Shown in pieces: positions 48,555 through 60,497 of a stretch of DNA of 64,000 nt (position 1 is the stretch's first letter; the number at the start of each line of letters is the position of its first letter). This DNA is from Dryas octopetala (lineage: Eukaryota > Streptophyta > Magnoliopsida > Rosales > Rosaceae), in contig OY992837.1 of NCBI GenBank assembly GCA_963921425.1, forward strand, positions 2,887,896-2,951,895, read 5' to 3'. Made by a program: the position numbers and the translations under genes. The notes under the pieces were generated by a model. The model was not told where the DNA came from, did no database searches, and worked only from the letters and a program-made list of their open reading frames with translations.

Positions 48555-49500
48555 AGTATTTGGCTCGAGCTCAATCAATCTTATGTGCAAGTTGGTTTAC
48601 CTTTATCATGTGTCTGATGTTAATACTCTTATAAAGCATTGTTGAGTTGAAGTAGGAGCAAAGGCAATCTATAGATGGCTATTACACATATTTTAAACAC
48701 ATAACTTTGCCTAGAAGAAAAGGGAGAAGCTGTGGTGATATATTCATTTTCCCATAAAACGTTGTAATATGTGCGAGTAATGGTTCTTGTTGGGTCATGT
48801 ATCCAACCTTTTTTGTTCATCCTTCCTATTTGTATTAATGGTTTTGCTTAAAGCATCCACTTTGAGAAATATACCGTGGCACCAAAACCAAAAAAGACTA
48901 ATTTATAACCCACAAGGAAATGACACATTGACACTTCTACGAGCAAAGTTTAAGTAAAATCATAATATGGAGCTTAACTATGTCTTTTGATATTATAATC
49001 TTTTAAGTTCTGTCCAAATTGTCAACATCCATAATTAAACAAATCACATGACCTTGTGCCAAGAACTTTGGTGTTAATGGCTAATTTGCTTATTAAGTTG
49101 TTGTCGTGGGCACTTATAGTTTTAAATTTAATGAGAAAAGTATTATAGCGTCTCACCCAAGACACGAGTTCAAGATTTCATGTCAAGTAAAATGCAACTA
49201 TTACACATTGTCAGCCATCCTTACAATATATTTTTTGTTCTTTTAAGCAACCTTACAATTTTTGGTGGGTTTATCTCAATTCTTACATAATGTAGCCGTG
49301 CACGACAAAATGTTGGACATAAACATTAATCTTATTTTTCTTAAATAGAGTGTTATTCCTTTTGTGGGTGGAATATAGAATCTCCAACAACAACGGTCAT
49401 ACCTTATTGTATATAAATTCAATCTTCTTTTTTTTTTTGGTCAAATATAAGTTCAATCTCTAATGCTTGGGCAATGGGCATTATTGGAAGATACGCGTCA
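48555..49500. other. Intergenic, no gene seen
   Basis: The 3' flank of the TPR gene and AT-rich DNA. No coding or repeat signal that I can name. Confidence 0.5.
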
Positions 49501-49506
49501 TATTTG

Positions 49507-49544
49507 GCATATTCGCAGCAGTAAGCACATAAAGATGAATATTC
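49507..49544. promoter_or_regulatory. Two P1BS (GNATATNC) sites upstream of PLD zeta
   Basis: GCATATTC at 49507-49514 and GAATATTC at 49537-49544 both fit the PHR1-binding P1BS consensus GNATATNC. They are 30 bp apart start to start, and about 640-670 bp upstream of the PLD zeta ATG. Arabidopsis PLD zeta 2 is induced by phosphate starvation, so these may be functional. Confidence 0.5.
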
Positions 49545-50137
49545 TTTTCAGTGATGCTGCCCTGGGACTATGCCGTATGCAACTCCATTTGTGAGTCCAT
49601 GAAACCTCTATGACATCATATGTTAATTGATCAAAATACCCTCAACTTCATTTATAGAAATTTTGTTTCTTAATTAATGGGTTTACAATGACTCGCAATC
49701 TTTCAGGGGTATTTTGGACAATGTAGATGTAGTTCTGCCAATTAGTTCTGCCATCACAAAATACAAATACATATCCATATATAGCATGTGGCACTAAAAA
49801 AATTCAATTAGTTTGCTAATTTTTTTCCTTAATTAAATTTACGGGAACTCCGTGCATTTAAGTTTAGCTACTGACACCTGTATTGAAAACGGAGTATGAA
49901 CAACCCAAGCCTACTGCACAATTTTAAGCTAAACCTTAAAATGACACGTGTCTCTTTCATAACAAAACTTCATGGGAAAACCCATGTCACCTAAAGCCAC
50001 CTTCAATCTCTTTCCCGGTTTGAACTGTAAACTATAAAAACTGCAACGTTTCTGTGTCAAAGCTCTTCTCTTTGAGTTTCTTTCTTTCTTTCTTCATACA
50101 AAAGCGAAACTTTTCTCTCTCTCTGATCTCCGAGGAT

Positions 50138-50173
50138 ATGCAAGAGGTGGGTTTCTTGGGATTCAAGCAATAA
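50138..50173 (+). promoter_or_regulatory. Upstream ORF of 11 codons in the PLD zeta leader
   Basis: ATG at 50138 opens MQEVGFLGFKQ and stops with TAA at 50171-50173, only 7 nt before the main ATG at 50181. If the leader includes it, ribosomes would have to scan past it or re-initiate. Confidence 0.55.
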
Positions 50174-50180
50174 TTAGCGG

Positions 50181-53100
50181 ATGTCGTCGGAGAAGCTCAT
50201 TGCCAGCGGAGTGTTAAAGTCGGAGGCAGTGTCCACGGCATCTTTCCTGTTCCATCAATGCAACGAACTCACACCCATTTTCGAAGAGCTGCCGGTGGCC
50301 ACCATTGTTTCGGTGTCGCGGCCCGATACGGGAGATATTAGCCCCATGCTTTTGTCTTACACCATTGAGTTTCAGTACAAACAGGCAAGCTCTTACTTTT
50401 TTATGCATATTTCTGTTTAAACTTCAAGAGTTTAAGCTTTTAGAAAAATTGGTGATTTATTGTGATAACAGAGTAGAGCGAGTTTGAGTTTGAAGACCAC
50501 CCAGATGGTTTCAAATTCTAACACTTAGACACTTGCAACCATAGATTGTGTGTTGTGGGTTTACATCTTTGTGTGTGTGAGAGAGAGAGAAAGTGGGTGA
50601 GAAATGTGAGGTAAAAAAGAAAATCAGTTTCTGCCCTTCTGGGATTTTTGTTTTGTTTGTAACTCTAATAATTAATAATAGATCACCCCCGACTTTGAAA
50701 ATGAAATTCTGGATATAAAAGAACAGATCGAATTTCTTTGCAGTTCTAATAGATAATAATCATAATATTATGTTTACAGTTTTATAAGTTTTGTTCTGAA
50801 TGTATTCCTCTTTTAACAGTTCAAGTGGCGGTTACTGAAGAAAGCATCACAAGTTCTCTACTTGCATTTTGCTTTGAAGAAACGTGCAATAATTGAGGAA
50901 TTTCATGACAAACAAGAGCAGGTTTGCCAATTGTATATGATATGTCCTTGTCATTCTTGATTTTGGTAACATTTATGAGCATTTGGACTTGTCCCAGTTT
51001 TCTTCTTATTCAAAAGTTAGAATGTAACTTTTGATAAGTAGAGGAATTTTGTTGTTTGTATTTGGCCTAATCTTTATACAATTCGCATTGGAACTTTACA
51101 CGAAAGGTTAAAGAATGGCTTCAAAGCTTAGGAATAGTGGATCAGACAGCAGTAGTGCAAGATGATGATGAACCAGATGATGGGGCCGTTCCTTTGCACC
51201 GTGAAGAAAGTGTTAGAAACAGGTGATTTCTGACTTCATATCCTCTATTCTCTTTACTGCTTGGCACCAAATTAAGCCTTAATACAATAGCTACACTTGT
51301 GGTTAATTTTCCAAATTTGATTTGTTATGCAGATATGTTCCATCTAGTGCCGCTTTGCCCATCATCCGTCCAGCACTAGGAGGGCAGCAGTCCATTTCAG
51401 ACAGGGCAAAGGTGGTAATGCAAGGTTACTTGAACCATTTTCTGGGAAACATGGATCTAGTAAATTCTAAAGAGGTGTGCTTCTTTTTAATTACTGGTCT
51501 AATTCATAGGTACCCATTTTTGCGTTTATTATAGAAGTGGTTTTGGATTGTAGGTCTGCAAATTTTTGGAGGTTTCGAAGCTATCCTTTTTACAGGAGTA
51601 TGGACCAAAGTTGAAAGAAGGTTATGTAATGGTGAAGCATCTACCAAATATTTCAGGGGCTAAATCTGATGTGCAATCTTGTGCATATCTTTTTCTTGGT
51701 TTTTGTAGCAACAATTGGCAAAAGGTTTCATCAATAAACTTTTTCCTCTTAATAGTACTCCACCGGTTTCGTTTTATAGACAATCAATCAAGTTACAAAT
51801 ACAATAACTGCTAAAAAAAACAGATTATATAAAATATAAAATTTGCTTGTTTATTACAGTAAAATCAAACTATGTATGCCTACAATTTGTCTATTTCTTT
51901 GTGTTTTTTGTATTGTCATCTCATTCTTTATCCAATTGCAGGTTTGGGCTGTTTTAAAACCTGGGTTCTTGGCCTTACTGGATGATCCTTTTGACACCGA
52001 ACTTTTAGACATTATCGTCTTCAATGTACTGCCAGACTCAGATGGAAATGGAGGGTCTAAAATATATTTGGCAAATCCACTAAAAGAGCGCAATCCTTTA
52101 CGTTATACATTTAGGGTGAGCTGTTGTCTTACTTTGCTTTTATTTTTGTTACATATGGCTTGAGAATCTAGCTGTTGTTAATAATTTGTAAATATTAAAA
52201 GGTTGCTTGTGGAAATCAAAGCTTAAGGTTAAGAACCACTAGCCATGCTAAAGTTAAAGAATGGGTTACTGCAATTAATGATGCTGGTCTAAGGCCTCAA
52301 GAAGGTTGGTGTCATCCTCATCGCTTTGGTTCCTTTTCTCCTCCAAGGGGTTTGACTGATGATGGGAGTCAAGCTCAGTGGTTTATTGATGGAGAAGCAG
52401 CATTTGAAGCTATTGCTTCTGCTGTTGAGGGTGCAAAATCAGAGGTTTGTTTCTTGCCTTGTTTACACCAATTAAATGCATATTTCCAGTGATTATAGAA
52501 CTCAAACATAGAGTGTTTGCTTCCAGATATTCATTACTGGCTGGTGGCTTTGCCCAGAACTGTATCTAAGACGTCCTTTTCATAGAAATTCTTCTTCTCG
52601 GCTTGATGCATTACTAGAACGAAAAGCTAAGCAAGGGGTTCAGGTGCAAATTAACACAATTATTCTCTCTCACTCTTGGTTTTTACTCTGTTTGCTAAGC
52701 CTCAACTTAATTTATATGCAGATTTACATTCTTCTGTACAAGGAGGTTTCTATTGCTTTAAAGATCAACAGTTCATACAGTAAGAAAAAGCTTTCTAAAA
52801 TTCATGAGAATGTGCGAGTACTGCGCCATCCTGATCGTTTCCCCACAGGAATTTATTTATGGTATGCACTTTCTAGATTGATTCCTCTTTATCAGTAATT
52901 ATAACTGATGTCAAGATTGAATTTAAAAATTCTCAAAGTTTTTGTTATTAGCTTGTTTTTGGTGTGGTTTCTTGATGATGCTCCATAAATTACTTATGAA
53001 AATGTACAGGTCACATCATGAAAAACTTGTCATTGTTGATTACCAGATTTGCTTCATTGGAGGATTAGACTTGTGCTTTGGCCGCTTTGACACGGTTGAA

Positions 53101-56100
53101 CACAAAGTGGGTGACTGCCCTCCTCTTATATGGCCAGGAAAGGACTATTACAACCCAAGGTAGTTCTCTGTTTTGCTAGACCATTGGGGATATTATATCT
53201 GTTGTTGAAGTTTCATACATAAAACATTTCCTCCAGAGAATCTGAACCAAATTCCTGGGAGGACACAATGAAAGATGAATTGGACCGCGAAAAATATCCA
53301 CGTATGCCATGGCATGATGTCCATTGTGCTCTTTGGGGACCGCCCTGTCGCGACATTGCCAGGCACTTTGTTCAGCGCTGGAACCATGCTAAGGTTTGAT
53401 TTTCTGCCACTGCTGAAATTAACCGTTGTCTTTTTTCATTAATACAAAGTAAATTTGCTAACTCAATGAACCCTTTTCTAGAGAAACAAAGCTCCAAATG
53501 AACAAACAATTCCACTACTCATGCCTCACCACCACATGGTCATCCCTCATTACATGGGAAGAAGTAGAGAGATAGACATTGAGCACAAAAAAACAGAAGA
53601 AAACCAGAATGGGATCTACAGAGAAAACTCCTTTTCCTCTCTATCGCCATGGCAAGATATCCCATTGCTTTTGCCTCAAGAAGCTGATGGTTTGGATGCT
53701 CCTACTGTAGACCAAAAGTTAAGTCCCCTGCACATGAATCATAATCTTCTTGACCACCCCACTGGGGAATGTGAAAGTTTCTCATTCTCTTCCATGAAGC
53801 CCGAAGTTGGAGCTTTAGACCCAGATACACAGATGAAAGGTTCTATAGATGACCTTCTTTTTATGGATCTTAAAAGTGAAACAAATTTACACATGGTGGA
53901 ACAATCTGACTTGGCAATTTCAAATGAATGGTCGGAGAGTTCAGAGGAAGGCAATCATGCTGTTGCTGCTGATGATTATGGACAAATAGGCCCTCGTACT
54001 GCATGCCATTGTCAGGTTAGTGATGCCTCTTGGATACCGTGAATTTGGTTTTTTAAGATTTCATGATTTGTTAAGATTCTACGATGTTTTATGGCAGGTT
54101 GGGTCTATTTGAACTTCAAATTTACTCACTTTGTGATATCTTCTTCTATATATACATTTTACTTTCCATCAATATATTTGGTTTCTAGCAAGACGGAAAC
54201 CAATTTATGGAACATCCCTAGCTGTTCATATCCATAGTCCACTATCTTTATGAGCATGATTTTTCTTCTTTTTGTACATTTTGTTTCCTGCTCTATCTAA
54301 TAAATATGTGATGTGTAGGTTATCAGAAGTGTGAGCCAGTGGTCTGCTGGAACTAGTCAAACTGAAGAAAGCATACATAGTGCTTATTGTTCTCTCATTG
54401 AGAAAGCAGAACATTTTGTCTATATTGAGGTTACACCACTGTCCTCACTTTTTTGACGAATGAATCATTTTTTAATCCTAGTTTTCAGTTCTTTACAAGC
54501 ATACATGATTCTCATATCAAACAAATACTCATGATTTAATACAAATAGATGCTGTTCAAAGTACTCATTTTCAGTTCTTATGCTGATCATTTTACTATTT
54601 TCATTGCTGTTTGCTTCCAGAATCAATTTTTCATATCAGGTCTTTCAGAGGATGAGGTTATACAGAATCGTGTTGTGGAAGCACTGTACAGGCGTATTGT
54701 GCTAGCACATAAAGAACAAAAGTGTTTTAGGGTTATTGTTGTCATACCACTCTTACCTGGCTTCCAGGTACCCATTCTTAGTTTATTTTCTTAATTTATT
54801 CAGACATGTCTTTTGTTGTGAATTTTCGGTAACAGTGTTATCCTAAATCTTTTAATTCTGGGCACACATAATAGGGTGGTGTGGATGATGGTGGTGCAGC
54901 AACTGTTAGAGCCATAATGCATTGGCAGTATCGGACCATTAGCTGGGAAAAGTATTCAATACTGCATAAACTTAAAGTTTTGCTTGGTCCAAAGACACAT
55001 GATTACATTTCCTTCTATGGTCTGAGATCATATGGTAGACTTTTCGAAGGTGGCCCTGTTTGCACAAGTCAGGTACTTTTCCGCATTACATGTCTCCATA
55101 TATGCACCTTTCTTTTCTCATTCTATGGCTGGGTTACATTCTTTGTTTGTATTTTTTATCAATTGGGTAGTTTTATTGTGGGCCTAGACCTTGGAACCTT
55201 GGTTTATAAGTTAAGACTTAGCTTAATGCAGGACTTTTTAGTTATATATTAGATAAACTCCAATTTAGGCCCTTGAAACCTTAACTTGTTCTCTCTTACT
55301 TTATCATTGTTATGCAGGTGTATGTACACAGCAAAGTGATGATAATAGATGATTGCATTGCTGTGATTGGATCATCTAATATTAATGATAGAAGTTTGCT
55401 TGGATCAAGAGACTCTGAGGTAAAATTTGTGTCTTTGGTCAAGTAATAGGTTTTTCGGCATGTTTAATGCATTTCCTTGGTTCTTTTATTTGTGACTTCC
55501 GCTCAACTGAACCTCACAAGTATTGATAATGGTGTAGATCAGAAACACTATCTCTTGGAGAGATTATCTTCTAGTATTCATTCACTCATTACTCAGTTTT
55601 ATACACTCAATTTTATATCTTTGATTAAAATGAATTATGTTTTTACTTGTTGCAGATTGGTGTAGTTATCGAGGATAAAGAGTTTCTGGAATCATATATG
55701 AATGGACAGCCTTGGAAGGCTGGAAAATTTGCTTATAGTCTTAGGTGCTCCCTGTGGTCTGAGCACCTAGGTCTTCATGCAAGTGAGGTTGGTATCATTG
55801 ATGAAACATAGATATTCTGTGGTTGCTTGTTTTTCACATAAAGTAGGCAACATTTGAAGCCTGCCAATTTTCATTTATTATTCATTTATATCTTCCTCAG
55901 CTAAAATTTTAACATTGTTTGATGAATCTTAATAACTTAATTCCCTTAGGTAAATAAAATCAGCGATCCTATATCAGACACAACATACAAAGATCTATGG
56001 TTAGCAACTGCAAAGGTGAAAATTTGCAAGTCTGGTGGATCACTGCCATTTCCATAACTACATGTTTCTCCCTACCTAATTAAGGTGTCTCTAATATTTC

Positions 56101-56496
56101 ACAGGAAAATTCAATCATTTACCAAGATGTCTTTTCTTGTATCCCCAATGATTCTATACGCTCAAGGTACAATACTACCAAGATTGTCTACTCTTTTTTC
56201 TTTACTCTATGCACTCTAAAAGTTCTGTTATTGCCATCACCTACAGAGCTGCTCTAAGACAATGCATGGCTCATTGGAAAGAGAAACTTGGCCACACCAC
56301 AATTGATTTGGGTATAGCCCCTGAGAAGCTAGAACCCTGTGAGAATGGAGAGGTTAAAGTAACAGATCCAATGGTAAGATTGAAGTATGTAAGGGGACAT
56401 CTTGTTTCTTTCCCTTTAGATTTTATGCACCAAGAAGATTTGAGACCAGTGTTCAATGAAACTGAATTTTATACATCTCCTCAAGTATTTCATTAA
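50181..56496 (+). CDS. PLDZETA2: Phospholipase D zeta (PX-PH-PLD)
   Basis: Twenty coding exons join to 1105 residues: 50181-50384, 50820-50921, 51107-51222, 51333-51474, 51554-51724, 51942-52115, 52202-52444, 52527-52643, 52722-52861, 53010-53159, 53237-53393, 53482-54015, 54319-54429, 54621-54767, 54875-55072, 55318-55419, 55656-55787, 55950-56015, 56105-56166, 56247-56496. It has a PX domain (about 38-170) and PH domain (about 200-340) in place of the C2 domain of other plant PLDs. The two catalytic HKD motifs are HEKLVIVD at 473-480 and HSKVMIID at 906-913. It hydrolyses phosphatidylcholine to phosphatidic acid, without calcium, at vacuole/endosome membranes. PLD zeta 2 recycles phospholipids under phosphate starvation and affects auxin traffic. 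Assignment to zeta 2 rather than zeta 1 rests on neighbours and is less certain. Intron 1 begins GC (CAG|GCAAGC). A SINE sits 35 bp past the stop. Confidence 0.96.
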
Positions 56497-56530
56497 GGAG
56501 GCACCAAAAATCTGAAATAGATGTATAAAT

Positions 56531-56748
56531 AGTGGGACCAACGAGGGGTCAGTTGGAATGGTCAGGCTTTTGGTTTGTTCCCAAGTTGTCTGAGGTTCAA
56601 ACCCCCCTCAAGGTACCTACCTAGCATTTGCTAGAGTTTCTTGTCTCCTAAAGATTGTGGGGTTCGGTAGGAGGCTCCAGTTTCGAGCCAGGGTCCGCGA
56701 AGCGGGTTTGGAGGATTTCTGGATATCCAAAAAAAAAAAGTGGGACCA
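56531..56748 (+). mobile_element. tRNA-derived SINE with 10-bp target duplication
   Basis: AGTGGGACCA occurs at 56531-56540 and 56739-56748. The 198-bp insert has an A-box-like GGTCAGTTGGAATGGTC, a B box GGTTCAAACCC at 56594-56604 at the right distance for a tRNA-type pol III promoter, and an A-run before the right repeat. It lies in the 3' flank, probably the 3' UTR, of PLD zeta, in the same orientation. Confidence 0.88.
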
Positions 56749-57306
56749 TTTGTTTTACTTACAATTGTACATAATTCCACACAACAATTGAGAGATATAT
56801 TAGCAATAGAGAAGCACCAATACTGACCAGGACTAATTGCTGGTCTTGATGTATTTACTGTACAGGACTAATTGCTAGTTATAAAATGCAAATGTACATT
56901 TCTTTTCTTTATTGGTGAAGAATGCATATGTTTCTTAATCTTAGCAAACAAACTTGATACCAGCATTATCCTCTTTTATTAGACTTTAGTCTCAAGCCAG
57001 CTTCCATCAAAATTTTGTTTATGTTTTGCTTCTGATATGACTCATTTGGTAAGTAAATGAAGAAGATTAATAATCCAGGATTTCAGCTAAAACATTATCG
57101 ATCACTAGCATAAAAATTATACTTCTCTTCATTCCTTCAGGCTGAAAAGCATCATATTTAGAAATCAAGCATTGGTACAGAAACTAAATTATAGAATATA
57201 AGGAAACTGTTAAAATGTGTACATAATTCTATCTCATAGCATTTTGCTATTGTCTATTCAAACTGCGTCGTCAAGTGTTTTAAGTGAAACTGTAATCAGT
57301 TCTTGC
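56749..57306. other. Convergent 3' flanks of PLD zeta and ABCG genes
   Basis: The two genes face each other here, so both 3' UTRs and poly(A) sites should lie in this interval. AT-rich; no further gene. Confidence 0.5.
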
Positions 57307-60300
57307 CTACTTTCTTCCGGTTCCAGTGGTACCAGACGCGTAGGTCCTCAAAGAAGGGGACTGTGTGAGACCATTAGGAGCTGTTGTGTTTAGGTTTCCA
57401 TTCTTCTGTTGCATTCTTCTCCTTGCCATATAACCTCTAATCCAAGGTGTCACATCCTCACTGAATTTGATCATGATAAAAAAGATGATCCGGTACACAA
57501 CAATCATGCTCAGGATAACACAGAGATCTATCCATTTTGATCTGCTTGTGTCAATCTGGAACACATTTTCCAGGATGTACTCACCAGGTATCTTAGGAAG
57601 ATCTGATGACTGGTTGTCAAACATTAAGCCACTCAAGTCATTCTGATATTGTCCCTGAAGGTGAAACAAGTTTATAGTTTCAATTCTTTGAGCCACATAT
57701 CATCAAGTAATTGTCAAGAAGTAATTGTTGAAGTGTTTTACCTGCAAGGCCCAGAAGTGGAAGCTGATGTACGACATTGGGTAACGCCAGAAAGGCTTTG
57801 GGATGTCATTTGGGAGCCTGAAGTACCCAGAGACTAGCATGAATATACCCTGACATGTGAAGAAAATGTCAGTTCATCAAATATGGTTCAAAAAGCTTGT
57901 TTCATCTTAAGCTTCTAAATCATACAATCTATGAAAGTGGCTAAAATATGTCAAGGCAGTGTATCAGTGTTCTGTATTTTCTGACTGTTGCTGATATCTG
58001 ATGCACATGTAGCACAGTTAGGTAGCGGGATACGAACCTGAATTCCTGCTCCTATGATAATGCCCATGAGGAAGTTGGGGACGATACTGGCTATGGCCAT
58101 CATCAAGCTCTCAACTACAGTGACACTTGCATAAAGGCACAACACAAAGAATAGATAATGCGTGAAGCCTGGGTGGAGACGGACCATGAAGTAACAAACA
58201 GTTCCGGCGAGAAAGGTAATCAATATCAGGAAAGGCAATGCAGAGAGTGTGTTGCTGATGACAAATGCAGTGACACCATAATGTCCATTCAGCCTCTCTC
58301 TTTGGAAAACCTGAAAAAGTTGGTGGCACAAAATTAGACTACTACCATTAATTTTAAGTAAATATTTAGCTGCTCTTGATGCATGGGACAAAGGGACAAA
58401 CCTTCATATCCTCTACAAATGAAGGAAACCCTCCAATTGACATGAATGTGACGAAACCAAAGACAAAAGATGCACATGAACCCCTTGCCTATCTCATAAA
58501 AATATAACAGAATCAGAGAAAGTGTTAGTGCATGAATGAATTTGAGATTCCAAGTAGATGGTTTTCAATTAGAAAATGATACATACCAGAATCGAACTGT
58601 AACCTGTTCCCACATTCAAATAGATGGTTCCGATACAAATTGTGACAACAATGTAAATGACAAGCCTGAGCCAGTAATAGCCAAAGTCCCTTGACATGTT
58701 GATAAATGAACGCTTGGTCAATGTGAAGGCCTGCATCAAGAAACTAGCCTGACTTCCTCCAGAATCTAGCACAGTTCCTTTCTGCAGCACATGGGAAAAA
58801 ATTTCATACCATTTGTCAATCTTTGAAACGATCAATCAGTTAATAAATATTTTCCACTTTATATAAACACTTACAACTTTGGATATCTCCTCAACTTTTT
58901 CTCTAGCAGCATAACAGTATTGAGAAGAACGATAGGAGTCGATAAGAATTCTTATAGCTTCAGCAGTGGTCATCTTCTCCAGGGGATCGTCACTTGCCTC
59001 AAACTGATAATAACAAATTAAGGACAAGTTTTGAATATTATCAGATCAAGTCCAAAAAAGGAAATGGCCCAAACGGGCATTTACAGCTCCACAAGCTAAC
59101 AATGAACATTCAAAATTACATAACAGAAAGATCAAAAAATAAAATGTTGTAATATACCCTGAGTTTCATGGACCCTTTCAAAGTGGCCTTGACTTTATCA
59201 AAGTCAGAGTTTATGCATCTAAGAAAGTGATCAGATGGGTTCCTCAAAGCAGGGCAGGGAAAGCCAGCTTGTGCAAAGAACTGCAAATACCATTAACCAA
59301 TGTATAAGAGCTCCATTAATATAAGATCAACAAATTTATAAGTATAACTCAAAGACAGAGTGAGGGTTCTTGCCTCGTATGCATCCGAGGCCTGACCAAA
59401 ATACACAGTTTTGCCACTAGAAAGCAAATACAATTGATCAAATAGTTCAAAGACTTCACTGCTTGGCTGGTGAATTGAGGCTATCACAGTCCTTCCATCT
59501 CGTGACAGGGCACGTAGTGTCTGGGTCACAAAAAAGGCAGAAGCACTGCCACATAACCCAAATGATCAATTGATCATACACACAAGAATCATATCATTTC
59601 AGAACAACATATAGACCAGCAAATTTGACAGTAAATTTAGCTATGAATATGATTCCATTATAAAAAAGAACATGCAAGCTGATGCATACCTATCAAGTCC
59701 ACTGGTTGGCTCATCAAGGAAGAGCAATCTGGGTCTCATCAAGATTTCAAGAGCAATGCTGACCCTTCTCTTCTCTCCCCCACTGATCCCACGCAAATGC
59801 CAATTCCCAATCACAGTGTCTGCGCAATCCTGAAGACCCATCTCTATGATTGTACTCTCAATAAGTGCACGCTTCTCTGACCACCCCATCTTATCTGGCA
59901 GCCGCAGCCGAGCTGAGTACGATATTGTTTCACGCACCGTCAGAGTACCAATCAAATTGTCATCTTGGGTCACATACGCCTGACTCATAAAAAAGGGTGT
60001 ACAAAATTAACAACAAAAGGGTATGACAAAAACACACAATCAATCAAACAAAAAGAAGAGACAGACTAGACAGTACTACTCACAGCAGTGCCAAAAGAGA
60101 GCTTTCGTTTGCGGCCATTGAGGAGAATAGTCCCTGAGAGGAAGGCATTGGCAGCCAAGCGACTAGAGAGAGCATCAAGCAAAGTTGATTTGCCTGAGCC
60201 AGAAGGACCCATTAGAGCTGTGAAGGTTCCAGGTTCAGCATAACCAGTCAGACCCTCCAACACATTCTGGGTCTCACCGTTGCTCAGAGTCACCATCACT

Positions 60301-60497
60301 GTCAGATCCTTCCATGTGAGCCTGGCTGAAACATCCCCAACAATTTCTACAATGGCCTTCTCCCTCCATAGAGTCTCACTCAGAGGACTCAGCCCACCAG
60401 CCACCAGCCCATTACCTGATGGCTTGCTTGCCTCTATCTCCATCATTACACCATCTGCGGCTGAGCTCCTTGTCTTCTCTGCAGCCTCATATGTCAT
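57307..60497 (-). CDS. ABCG half-transporter (ABCG11/WBC11 type)
   Basis: Ten exons: 60497-60084, 59979-59690, 59545-59374, 59280-59158, 59003-58875, 58781-58587, 58488-58402, 58310-58038, 57849-57742, 57654-57307. They give 712 residues. The N-terminal ATPase has Walker A GPSGSGKS (97-104), signature ISGGEK (203-208) and Walker B LLFLDE (223-228). An ABC2 membrane domain with about six helices follows ([20 protein letters not shown] through [20 protein letters not shown]). Near-identity to ABCG11 blocks ([33 protein letters not shown]) supports this clade. ABCG11 dimerises with itself or ABCG12 at the plasma membrane to export wax and cutin precursors. Intron 3 begins GC (GAG|GCAAGA), needed to join DAYE to FFAQAG. 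It is transcribed toward PLD zeta. Confidence 0.96.
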
